The notes under the pieces were generated by a model, which was not told the origin of the DNA, did no database searches, and saw nothing but the letters and a program-made list of their open reading frames with translations. Below are positions 24,444 through 32,307 of a stretch of 64,000 nucleotides of DNA, in pieces; position 1 is the stretch's first letter; every line of letters starts with the position of its first letter. Origin of the DNA: Ramlibacter pinisoli (GTDB lineage: Bacteria > Pseudomonadota > Gammaproteobacteria > Burkholderiales > Burkholderiaceae_C); NCBI RefSeq assembly GCF_009758015.1, contig NZ_WSEL01000009.1, forward strand, positions 1,661,501 to 1,725,500. The letters are read 5' to 3'. The translations under genes were made by a program, and so were the position numbers.

Positions 24444-26479
24444 CAGGTTGCTCCCTTGCGTTGCAGGACCAGGTTGCAGGCGTCGTCGTTGCGGGCCGAC
24501 CAGCCGGGCGGGACGTAGATCGTGGCGGTCTCGTCCTCCAGCAGCAGCGGCCCGGGCACCTCGCCGCGCGCCAGCAGCTGGCCGCGCGTGGCCACCGCGC
24601 AGGCGTGGCGGGTGCGCCACTCGTAGACCTCGGTGCTGCCGAGCGGGCCGGGGTCGGCCGCCAGCGAGCGGCGCGGCAGGTCGACCATCTCGGGCGCGGA
24701 CGCGCCGAGCCGGAAGCCCACGATCTCCAGCGGCTTGCCAGCCGCCCCGCCGCGGCTGAAGTACACCTGCTCGTGGGTGGCCAGGAAGGCCTCCTGCAGC
24801 GCCGCCTCGGTCAGCCCGGGCAGCGCCGCCGGATCGACCGGCACGTCCAGCTCGAAGGCCTGGCCGACGAAGCGCATCTGCAGCGTCAGCGTGTAGCGGC
24901 ACTGCGCCGCCACGCCCAGGGCGGCGAAGCGCTGCTCGACGGCCGTGCGCTGGGTCGCGAAGACCTCGCGCACCGCCGCCGGCGCCTGCGCATCGATGCG
25001 CACGCGCCGCGTCAGCACCTCGTACTGGGTGAACTCCGCCGCCACCAGGCCGAAGGCCGACAGCACGCCGGCGTCGGCCGGGATCACCACTGTCGCGATG
25101 CCCAGCTCCTCGGCGATGCGGGCCGCATGCAGCGGCCCCGCGCCGCCGAACGGCACCAGCACGTAGTCGCGCGGGTCCTCGCCCAGCTCGGTCGAGATCA
25201 GCTGCACGGCGCGCACCACGTTGGCGTCGGCGATGCGCACCGCGTCATCGGCCATCTGCTGCACCTCGACGCGGTAGGTCGCCGCCAGCTCCTCGAAGGC
25301 GCGCCGCGAGGCGGCGGCGTCCAGCGCCATGCGCCCGCCGAGGAAGGCCTTGGGCCGGATGGTGCCGCGCACCACGTGGGCGTCGGTGATGGTGGGCTGC
25401 ACGCCGCCGCGGCCGTAGCAGGCCGGGCCGGGGTCGGCGCCGGCCGAGCGCGGACCGACGTGCAGCATGCCGCCGCTGTCGCTCCAGACGATGCTGCCGC
25501 CGCCGGCGCCGACCGAGGCGATGTCGACCACCGGCGTGCGCACCGGCAGGCCGTCGACGGCGGTGCCGGAGGTGACCGCCGGCTGGCCGTCGGCGACCAG
25601 GCAGACGTCGGTGCTGGTGCCGCCCATGTCGAGCGTGATCAGGTTGCGGTAGCCGGACAGGCCGGCCACCCGCACCGCGCCGGTGACGCCGCCGGCCGGG
25701 CCCGAGAACAGCGCCGTGATGGCGTTGCGCCGGATCGCGGCGGCCGGCAGGCGGCCGCCGTTGGACTGCATGACGGAGAAGCGGCCGCGGAAGCCGTTGG
25801 CCTGCAGCCGCTCCTCGAAGCGGCCCAGGTAACGGTCGATCACGGGCTGCACGTAGGCCGACAGCGCGGTCGTGGAGGCGCGCTCGTATTCGCGGAACTC
25901 GCGGCTCACCTCGCTGGAGCAGCTCACGTGCAGGTCGGGCCGGTGCCGGCGCAGCCAGGCCGCCAGCGCCTGCTCGTGCGCCGGATCGACGTAGGCGTTG
26001 AGCAGGCAGATCGCCACCGCCTGGTACGGCCGCGCGAACAGGAATGCGTCGAGCTGGGGGCCGAGCGCGTCCAGGTCGAGCCGCTGCGCCACGCTGCCGT
26101 CGGCCAGCCGGCGCTCGGGCACCTCGAACACGTCGCGCCGCTGCACCACCGGGGCCGGCTTGGCATAGCGCAGCTCGTAGACCTTGGGCCGGTCCTGGCG
26201 CTGCACCAGCAGCAGGTCGGCGAAGCCCTGGGTCACCAGCAGCGCGGTGAGCGCACCCTTGCGCTCCAGCACGGCGTTGGTGGCGACGGTGGAGCCGTGC
26301 ACCAGGTCGCCCATCGCCGCCAGCGGGATGCCGGCCGCCTCGAAGGCGGCGAACACGCCCTCCTCCGGCCGCCCCGGCACGCTGGGCACCTTGGCGATGC
26401 GCACCGTGCTGCCCTGCAGCGCGACCAGGTCGGTGAAGGTGCCGCCGACCTCGACGCCGACACGCCAGTCGGCCGTCAT
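24443..26479 (-). CDS. Hydantoinase/oxoprolinase A subunit, first pair (HyuA-1)
   Basis: 678 residues. The N-terminal Hydant_A_N motif VEVGGTFTD (Gly12-Asp17) and LDMGGTSTDVCLV near 300 form the phosphate-binding loops of the acetate/sugar kinase-like ATPase fold; SVGAGGGSI, GPACYGRGGVQPT and VLVPFGGAGPLHAARI follow. HyuA activates the amide carbonyl with ATP so that HyuB-HyuA hydrolyses the ring. Its start overlaps the RidA stop by 4 bp and its stop overlaps hyuB-1 by one base. Compared with HyuA-2 (32304-34364) the motifs agree but most of the sequence differs, implying distinct substrates. Confidence 0.88.
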   Translation of the reverse strand: MTADWRVGVEVGGTFTDLVALQGSTVRIAKVPSVPGRPEEGVFAAFEAAGIPLAAMGDLVHGSTVATNAVLERKGALTALLVTQGFADLLLVQRQDRPKVYELRYAKPAPVVQRRDVFEVPERRLADGSVAQRLDLDALGPQLDAFLFARPYQAVAICLLNAYVDPAHEQALAAWLRRHRPDLHVSCSSEVSREFREYERASTTALSAYVQPVIDRYLGRFEERLQANGFRGRFSVMQSNGGRLPAAAIRRNAITALFSGPAGGVTGAVRVAGLSGYRNLITLDMGGTSTDVCLVADGQPAVTSGTAVDGLPVRTPVVDIASVGAGGGSIVWSDSGGMLHVGPRSAGADPGPACYGRGGVQPTITDAHVVRGTIRPKAFLGGRMALDAAASRRAFEELAATYRVEVQQMADDAVRIADANVVRAVQLISTELGEDPRDYVLVPFGGAGPLHAARIAEELGIATVVIPADAGVLSAFGLVAAEFTQYEVLTRRVRIDAQAPAAVREVFATQRTAVEQRFAALGVAAQCRYTLTLQMRFVGQAFELDVPVDPAALPGLTEAALQEAFLATHEQVYFSRGGAAGKPLEIVGFRLGASAPEMVDLPRRSLAADPGPLGSTEVYEWRTRHACAVATRGQLLARGEVPGPLLLEDETATIYVPPGWSARNDDACNLVLQRKGAT

Positions 26480-26844
26480 GGCGCCGCCCCCGGGGCCACG
26501 GCCGCCGTGACGATGATCTCCACCAGGATGTCGGGCGCGGCCAGCCCGGCCTGGATGGTGGCCCGCGCCGGCGCCTGGCCGGCGGGGATCCAGGCTTCCC
26601 ACAGCTCGTTCAGGGCGGCGAAGTCACGCGCCGGGTCCTTCAGGACCACCAGGGCCGACAGCAGCCGGGTGCGGTCGCTGCCGGCGTCCTGCAGGTGCTG
26701 CTCGAGGCGGTCGAACACCTGCGCGAGCTGGCCGCGGATGTCCTGCGAACGGTCGGGCGCGGTGATGCCGGCCAGCCAGGCCACGCCGTTGTGGATGACC
26801 GCCCGGCTCAGGCGCGGCCCGGGCTGGATTCTCTGGATGTCCAT
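26476..26844 (-). CDS. RidA/YjgF/YER057c family protein
   Basis: 122 residues of the trimeric RidA-like family. AVIHNGVAWLAGITAPD (about 16-32), a central helix DIRGQLAQVFDRLEQHLQDAG, then APARATIQAGL with the conserved Arg that contacts the carboxylate, and ILVEIIVTAAV. RidA proteins hydrolyse reactive enamine/imine intermediates to ketones and ammonia. Between an acyl-CoA ligase and HyuA in this operon, it suggests that the pathway makes a nitrogen-bearing imine or enamine, in line with a lactam or cyclic imide substrate. Substrate assignment is inference. Confidence 0.85.
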   Translation of the reverse strand: MDIQRIQPGPRLSRAVIHNGVAWLAGITAPDRSQDIRGQLAQVFDRLEQHLQDAGSDRTRLLSALVVLKDPARDFAALNELWEAWIPAGQAPARATIQAGLAAPDILVEIIVTAAVAPGAAP

Positions 26845-26867
26845 GGGTCCTTGTCTCCTCTTGTTCG

Positions 26868-28556
26868 TCAACGCCACACGTCGTCCACGCGGTCCCAGCT
26901 GCCGGCGCGCAGGTCGGGCTTGGCCGCGATCAGTTCCTGCTTGCGCACCTTGCCCGAGGCCGTGCGCGGGAACTCCTGCAGGTACTCCACATAGCGCGGC
27001 ACCTTGAAGGCGGCCAGGAACTGCCTGGCGTAGTCGGTGATGCGCTGCGGCGGCAGGTCGGCCGGCTGCAGCCCGGGCTGCAGGATCACGCAGGCCTTGA
27101 CCTCCTCCTTGCGCAGCTCGTCGGGGACCGGGATCACGGCGACGTCGGCGATCTCCGGCAGCCCGCGCAGCACCGATTCGACCTCGCGCGCCGGGATGTT
27201 CTCGGAGCTGCGCCGGATCATGTCCTTCACCCGGCCGACGATGAACAGCCAGCCGTCCTCGTCCTGGCGGAACAGGTCGCCGGTGCGGAACCAGCCGTCC
27301 TGGAAGGCGTCGCGGCTGGCGTCCGGCCGGTTGTAGTAGCCCAGCAGGATGCCGCTGCCGCGCACCTGCAGCTCGCCGATGGTGCCGGGCGGCACGACCC
27401 GGCCCGCCTCGTCGACCACCCGCACCTCGCGGAACGGGCCGACGACACCGCACGATCCACTGCCCGTCATCTGGGCCGCCTCGATCGGCACGAACATGGT
27501 GGAGCCGATCTCGGTCATGCCGAAGGCCTCGCGGGCGTTCAGGTTGAAGCGCCGCTCCACCTCGGCATGGATGACGGGCCGCAGGCCGTACACGTTGGCG
27601 CGCCGGACCTGGTTGGCGCCGTCCAGCGGCAGCGGCGGCTGCTTGTAGGCGGGCTCGGCCGGCAGCTGGCAGAACTGGATGCGGTGCTCGTGCAGCCAGG
27701 TGCTGAAGCGGCTGGCGCTCTGGCGCGCGGCGACGAACAGGGTGGCCCGCTGGTAGAACGTCATCAGCAGCAGCCACTGCGGGTCCATGTAATAGAACGG
27801 CGTGGAAGTCAGGATGCGTTCGTAGCGCAGGCCATCGCGGGCCGAGTTGATCTTGCCGATGGTCACCCAGTAGCGCTGCGTGAGCAGGCAGCCCTTGGGA
27901 AAGCCGGTGGTGCCCGACGTGTACTGGATGTTGCACAGGTCGTCGGGGCCCACCGGCTCCGGTGCGACGAAGCCGGCCTCGCCGGCCCCGAGCACGGCCT
28001 CCCAGCTCTGCTGCGCGGGCCGTCCCGTCCCCACCACCACCGTGCGGCCGGCGTCCAGCCCGTCCGGCCAGCGCGCCACCCCGTCGAGGACCTCGAGGAA
28101 GCTGTCGTGCAGGACCAGGAACTGGGCCTGCGCGTCGTTCAGCACGTACTCCAGCTCGCGCGCCGTGTAGCCGACGTTCACCGGCACCATCACCGCGCCC
28201 AGCCGCCCCAGCGCCAGCCAGGTGATGGGGAACTGCGGGATGTTGGGCAGCATCACCGCCACCCGGCTGCCCTTGCGCACGCCCAGCCGGTGCAGGCCGC
28301 CGGCCAGGCGGTCGGCGGCGCCCTTCAGCTCGGCGTACGTGTAGCGCTCGCCGGTGTCGATGAACTGCACGGCGCAGCGATGGGGCACGGCGGCGGCAGC
28401 CTCGTCCAGCAGGGCGGCGGTCGAGGCCGGCAGCGGCTCGGCCTCGATCTGCCGGCAGCGCTCGCGCAGGTCGCGCGAATAGGCGGGGTCCAGCCACTCC
28501 GGCGCCAGCGGCCTCTGCATGCGGGCGGTGTCCGCGCCGTCGGTCCGGGTGCTCAT
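26868..28556 (-). CDS. AMP-forming acyl-CoA synthetase (ANL superfamily)
   Basis: 562 residues with the ATP motif YTSGTTGFPKG (about 212-222), the AFGMTEIGSTMF acid-binding motif, YYNRPDASRDAF and WFRTGDL, the hinge region GRVKDMIRRSSENI and the C-terminal catalytic lysine in RTASGKVRKQEL. It resembles the crotonobetaine/carnitine-CoA ligase branch. It would adenylate a carboxylic acid and transfer it to CoA, probably the linear acid released by the hydantoinase pair. It overlaps the ene-reductase stop by 4 bp upstream and lies 23 bp from ridA. Confidence 0.85.
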   Translation of the reverse strand: MSTRTDGADTARMQRPLAPEWLDPAYSRDLRERCRQIEAEPLPASTAALLDEAAAAVPHRCAVQFIDTGERYTYAELKGAADRLAGGLHRLGVRKGSRVAVMLPNIPQFPITWLALGRLGAVMVPVNVGYTARELEYVLNDAQAQFLVLHDSFLEVLDGVARWPDGLDAGRTVVVGTGRPAQQSWEAVLGAGEAGFVAPEPVGPDDLCNIQYTSGTTGFPKGCLLTQRYWVTIGKINSARDGLRYERILTSTPFYYMDPQWLLLMTFYQRATLFVAARQSASRFSTWLHEHRIQFCQLPAEPAYKQPPLPLDGANQVRRANVYGLRPVIHAEVERRFNLNAREAFGMTEIGSTMFVPIEAAQMTGSGSCGVVGPFREVRVVDEAGRVVPPGTIGELQVRGSGILLGYYNRPDASRDAFQDGWFRTGDLFRQDEDGWLFIVGRVKDMIRRSSENIPAREVESVLRGLPEIADVAVIPVPDELRKEEVKACVILQPGLQPADLPPQRITDYARQFLAAFKVPRYVEYLQEFPRTASGKVRKQELIAAKPDLRAGSWDRVDDVWR

Positions 28557-29659
28557 GCCGCCGCCTGCCGCAGGGGATACGGCTCCTGCGCCACGGCCCG
28601 CTTGTACTGGTAGGGCTCGGCGACCTCGGCGCCGAGCAGGCGCGCCGCATGCCAGGGCCAGCGCGGGTTGTCCAGGATGCCGCGGGCCAGCGCCACCAGG
28701 TCGGCATGGCCCTCGGCCACGATGGCCTCCGCATGGCGTGGATCGCGGATCAGCCCGACCGCGATGGCCGGGATGCTGGCCTCGCGGCGCACCTGGCTGG
28801 CGAACGGGACCTGGTAGCCGGGCCGCAGCGGAACCGCGGCCGCGCTGTTGCCGCCGGAGGAGACGTCGACGAAATCGCAGCCCAGCCCGCGCAATTCGCG
28901 CGCGAACGCCACCGTGTCCTCGGGCGTGATGCCGCGCTCGTCCCAGTCGGTGCCGTTGCAGCGCACGCCCAGCGGCTTGTCGCGCGGCCAGGCGGCGCGC
29001 ACCGCCTCGAACAGCTCGAGCGGGAAGCGCATGCGCGCGGCCGCCGTGCCGCCATAGCCGTCGCTGCGGCGGTTGGCGATCGGCGACAGGAAGGAGCTGA
29101 TCAGGTAGCCATGCGCGGCGTGCAGCTCGATCAGGTCCAGGCCCAGGCGCACGCAGCGCTGCGTCGCCCGCACGAAGGCGGCGATGACCTCGCGCATGCC
29201 CTGCGCATCGAGCGCCTGCGGCGTCTGCCAGCCGTCGGCGAACGGCACCGCGCTCGGTGCGACCGTGCTCCAGCCGCCCTCCCCCGCGGGGATCGGCGCC
29301 CGCCCGTCCGAGGGCTTGATGCGCGCGCCCTTGCGGCCCGCGTGCGCCAACTGGATGCCGACCGGGATGTCGCTGTACTGGCGCACCACCTGCAGCACGC
29401 GCGCAAGTGCGCGCTCGTTCTCGTCCGAGTACAGGCCCAGGCACTCGCGCGTGATGCGCCCGCGCGCCTCCACCGCGGTGGCCTCGATGACCAGCAGGCC
29501 CGCCCCCGACAGCGCGAGGTGGCCGAGGTGGATCAGGTGCCAGTCGGTCGCGCAGCCGTCCACGGCGCTGTACTCGCACATCGGCGCGATGACGATGCGG
29601 TTGGGCAACTCCAGCCCGCGCAGCGCATAGGGCCGGAACAGCGCGCTCGTGCTGCTCAT
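28553..29659 (-). CDS. Old yellow enzyme family NADH:flavin oxidoreductase (YqjM-like ene-reductase)
   Basis: 368 residues, a TIM-barrel FMN enzyme of the thermophilic-like (YqjM) class: Cys28 and Tyr30 in APMCEYS match that class's FMN-modulating Cys and active-site Tyr. HAAHGYLISSFLSPIANRRS gives the substrate-binding His pair and YGG follows. Such enzymes reduce activated C=C bonds (enones, maleimides, nitroalkenes) with NAD(P)H. Within a HyuAB operon a sensible task is saturation of an unsaturated cyclic amide, imide or enoate. Overlaps neighbours by 4 bp on both sides. Confidence 0.88.
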   Translation of the reverse strand: MSSTSALFRPYALRGLELPNRIVIAPMCEYSAVDGCATDWHLIHLGHLALSGAGLLVIEATAVEARGRITRECLGLYSDENERALARVLQVVRQYSDIPVGIQLAHAGRKGARIKPSDGRAPIPAGEGGWSTVAPSAVPFADGWQTPQALDAQGMREVIAAFVRATQRCVRLGLDLIELHAAHGYLISSFLSPIANRRSDGYGGTAAARMRFPLELFEAVRAAWPRDKPLGVRCNGTDWDERGITPEDTVAFARELRGLGCDFVDVSSGGNSAAAVPLRPGYQVPFASQVRREASIPAIAVGLIRDPRHAEAIVAEGHADLVALARGILDNPRWPWHAARLLGAEVAEPYQYKRAVAQEPYPLRQAAA

Positions 29660-30612
29660 TCGGGTTGCACGCCGGCCTGGCGCAGCAGGTTGCGGTAGGT
29701 CTCGATCTGCTCCTTGACCAGCGCGCCGAACTGCTCGGGCGTGCCGGGCACCAGCGTGAAGGCCTGGCCGTCCATGGCGGCGATGACCTCCGGCCGCTTC
29801 ATGGCCGCGTTGAACTCGCGGTTCAGGCGATCGACGACCGGCCGCGGCGTGCCGGCCGGGCCGACCAGGCCCTGCCACAGCACGATGTTGAACTTGGGCA
29901 TGCCCGCCTCGTCGATCGTCGGCACGTCGGGCAGCAGGGCCGAGCGCGTCTTGAGCGAGGTTGCCAGCGCGCGCAGCTTGCCGTCCTTGGCGTGCGGCAG
30001 CGTGGCGGTGGGCGTCGCCCACATCGCATCCAGCCGGCCCGCCACCAGGTCGATCACGGCCGGCGGTTCGCCCTTGTACGGCACGTGCACCAGGTCCATG
30101 CCGGCCAGCGCGTTCATCTGGGTGAAGGCGACGATGCCGCTGGCGTTGCCGGTGCCGTACGACAGCTTGCGCGGATTGGCCTTGGCGTACGAGACGAACT
30201 CGCCCAGGGTCTTGGCCGGCACCGCGGAATTGACGAACAGGAAGAAGGTGAAGCGGCCGAAGTCGGTGATCGGCGTGAAGTCGGCCACCGGGTCGTAGGG
30301 CGGCTTCTTCACCGTGGCCGGCACCACGGCCATGACGCTGCCGCCCGCCACCAGCAGGGTGTAGCCGTCGGGCGCGGCCTTGGCGACCTCGGCCCCCGCG
30401 ATGGCGCCGTTGGCGCCGGGCTTGTAGTCGTAGACGAACGGCTGCCCGAGCGCCGTGGAGACCGCCTGGCCGAGGATGCGGGTGGTCTGGTCCGTCGCCG
30501 AGCCGGGCGAGAACGGAATCACGATGCGGATCGGCTTGTTCGGGTACTCCGCCTGGGCCCAGGCACCCATCGACAGGAACAGTGCCAGCAGGCACCCAGC
30601 AATGCGCTTCAT
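29656..30612 (-). CDS. Bug/TctC family periplasmic receptor (HyuAB operon, central)
   Basis: 318 residues. Signal peptide MKRIAGCLLALFLSMGAWAQ, mature start AEYPNKPIRIVIPFSPGSAT. Bug signatures: FVYDYKPGANGAIAG, PDGYTLLV, PYDPVADFTPITD, VHVPYKGEPPAVIDLVAG and GLVGPAGTP. The ATG at 30612 is preferred over 30618 because GGAG lies 6 nt upstream of it. It is sandwiched between hyuB-2 and the ene-reductase with a 4-bp overlap to the latter. It is the second receptor of this operon, and like the others lacks membrane partners. Confidence 0.9.
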   Translation of the reverse strand: MKRIAGCLLALFLSMGAWAQAEYPNKPIRIVIPFSPGSATDQTTRILGQAVSTALGQPFVYDYKPGANGAIAGAEVAKAAPDGYTLLVAGGSVMAVVPATVKKPPYDPVADFTPITDFGRFTFFLFVNSAVPAKTLGEFVSYAKANPRKLSYGTGNASGIVAFTQMNALAGMDLVHVPYKGEPPAVIDLVAGRLDAMWATPTATLPHAKDGKLRALATSLKTRSALLPDVPTIDEAGMPKFNIVLWQGLVGPAGTPRPVVDRLNREFNAAMKRPEVIAAMDGQAFTLVPGTPEQFGALVKEQIETYRNLLRQAGVQPE

Positions 30613-30624
30613 CGTCATCTCCAG

Positions 30625-32307
30625 TCAAAGGCCAGTCTGTGCATAGGTCTCGCGCGCCGCGGCCGGGCTCACCTTGCCGTTGCGCAGGTCCGCCAGCACC
30701 TGCTCGCGCGGCCGCTCCTGTGGCGCGCCGAAGCCGCCGCCGCCCGCCGTCTCCACCAGCAGCCGGTCGCCGCGCCCGAGCTCAGTCACCGTCTTGGACG
30801 GGATCTGCTCGACGCGGCCGTCGGCCCGGTGGATGGTGGCGCGCGCCATCGCGCCGGCGCCGCCGCCGCGAGACCCGCGCGCCTGCGTGAAGTGGCGCTC
30901 GCCGCGGTAGGTGAAGCGGATGCCGTCGACCAGGAACTCGTATTCCTTGACCACGCCCAGCCCGCCGCGGTGCCGGCCGGCGCCGCCCGAGTCCGGCCGC
31001 AGGCCGAAGCGCAGCACCCGCACCGGCACGTCCATGCTGAGCGATTCGAGCGGCAGGTTCATGCTGTTGGAGCCATCCGTCTGCAGGCAGTCGACACCGT
31101 CGCTGGCCTGGCTGGCACCGGTGCCGGCGGCCACCAGCTCGCTGACGATGAAGCTGCTGCCGTCCGGCCGCCGGCCGCCGAAGGCCAGCATGGTGGAGAC
31201 GCTGGCCGAGGCGGCCGGGACCCGCTCGGGCACCGCCTCGGCCAATGCGCCGACCATCATCCCGCACATGCGCTTGATGGTGGCCGTGCGCGCGTTCACC
31301 GGCGCCGGCGCCACCGGGTTGACCAGGCTGCCCTCGGGCAGGTGCAGGGTGACGGGCCGGAAGCAGCCGCCGTTGGTGGGAATGCTGGCGTCCGTCAGGG
31401 CGCGCACGGCGTAGTAGGCGGCGGCCTGGGCGCCGGAGGGCACGCAGTTGAGCGGCCCCTTGAGCTGCGGGTCGGTGCCGGTGAAGTCGAAGTGGATGGT
31501 GCCGTCGCGCACGGTGACGGCCACCTCCAGGCGGACCTTGCGGTCCAGCTCCACGCCGTCGTTGTCCAGCCAGTCGACGTAGTGGAAGGTGCCCTCGGGC
31601 AGCTGGCGCAGCGCATTGCGGGTCATCGCCTCGGAGCGGTCGAGCAGCAGCCCGAAGCCGCGCTCGATGTCGGCCGCGCCGTAGCTGGCGCACAGCTCCG
31701 TGAGGCGGCGCTCGCCGACCCGGCAGGCCGCCAGCTGGGCGTGCAGGTCGCCGAAGAACGTGTCGGACAGCCGGATGTTCAGCCGCAGGATCTCGCGCAG
31801 GGTCTCGTTCTCGCGCCCGGCGTCCATGTACTTCAGCGGCGGCAGCCGCAGGCCTTCCTGGTAGATCTCGGTCGCGTTGGTCGGGATCGAGCCGGGCGCC
31901 ATGCCGCCCATGTCCTGGTGGTGCACCGTGGAGACGCTGAAGGCGACCACGCGGCCGTCGGCGTACACCGGCACGAACAGCGTGATGTCCGGCAGGTGGG
32001 TGCCGCCGCAGTAGGGGTCGTTGAGCAGGTAGACGTCGCCGGGCGCCATCGACGCCACCGGGTACTTGTGCAGCACGGCGTGCAGCGCCGGGATCATGGT
32101 CGCGAGGTGGATCGGAATCGCGGTGGCCTGCGCCATGGTCTGGCCGTCGGCGGTGAACACGGCCGCCGAGCAGTCCATGCCCTCCTTGACGATGGGCGAG
32201 AAGGCGCTGTGCAGCAGCGTCATCTGCATCTCGTTGGCGATGCCCTCGAGCTTGTTGCGGATCACCTCCAGGGTGATCGGGTCCAGGGACTCGACGCGCG
32301 CGTTCAT
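30625..32307 (-). CDS. Hydantoinase/oxoprolinase B subunit, second pair (HyuB-2)
   Basis: 560 residues of the HyuB family: DPITLEVIRNKLEGIANEM opening, YLLNDPYCGGTHLPDITL (about 93-110), VHHQDMGGMAPGS (about 128-140), DFTGTDPQLKGPLN, and SGGAGRHRGGLGVVKEYEF towards the end. It overlaps hyuA-2 by 4 bp. The NDPYCGGTHLPD form is the standard one in N-methylhydantoinase-like subunits, while HyuB-1 has NNHPFHGGQHLQD, so the two B subunits belong to different subgroups. It should complex with HyuA-2 for ATP-dependent cyclic-amide hydrolysis or a carboxylation-type reaction. Confidence 0.88.
   Translation of the reverse strand: MNARVESLDPITLEVIRNKLEGIANEMQMTLLHSAFSPIVKEGMDCSAAVFTADGQTMAQATAIPIHLATMIPALHAVLHKYPVASMAPGDVYLLNDPYCGGTHLPDITLFVPVYADGRVVAFSVSTVHHQDMGGMAPGSIPTNATEIYQEGLRLPPLKYMDAGRENETLREILRLNIRLSDTFFGDLHAQLAACRVGERRLTELCASYGAADIERGFGLLLDRSEAMTRNALRQLPEGTFHYVDWLDNDGVELDRKVRLEVAVTVRDGTIHFDFTGTDPQLKGPLNCVPSGAQAAAYYAVRALTDASIPTNGGCFRPVTLHLPEGSLVNPVAPAPVNARTATIKRMCGMMVGALAEAVPERVPAASASVSTMLAFGGRRPDGSSFIVSELVAAGTGASQASDGVDCLQTDGSNSMNLPLESLSMDVPVRVLRFGLRPDSGGAGRHRGGLGVVKEYEFLVDGIRFTYRGERHFTQARGSRGGGAGAMARATIHRADGRVEQIPSKTVTELGRGDRLLVETAGGGGFGAPQERPREQVLADLRNGKVSPAAARETYAQTGL

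Noticed and set aside
21555..24518. A 987-codon open frame on the plus strand
   Set aside because: Antisense shadow of the Bug receptor and HyuB-1 genes with low-complexity composition.
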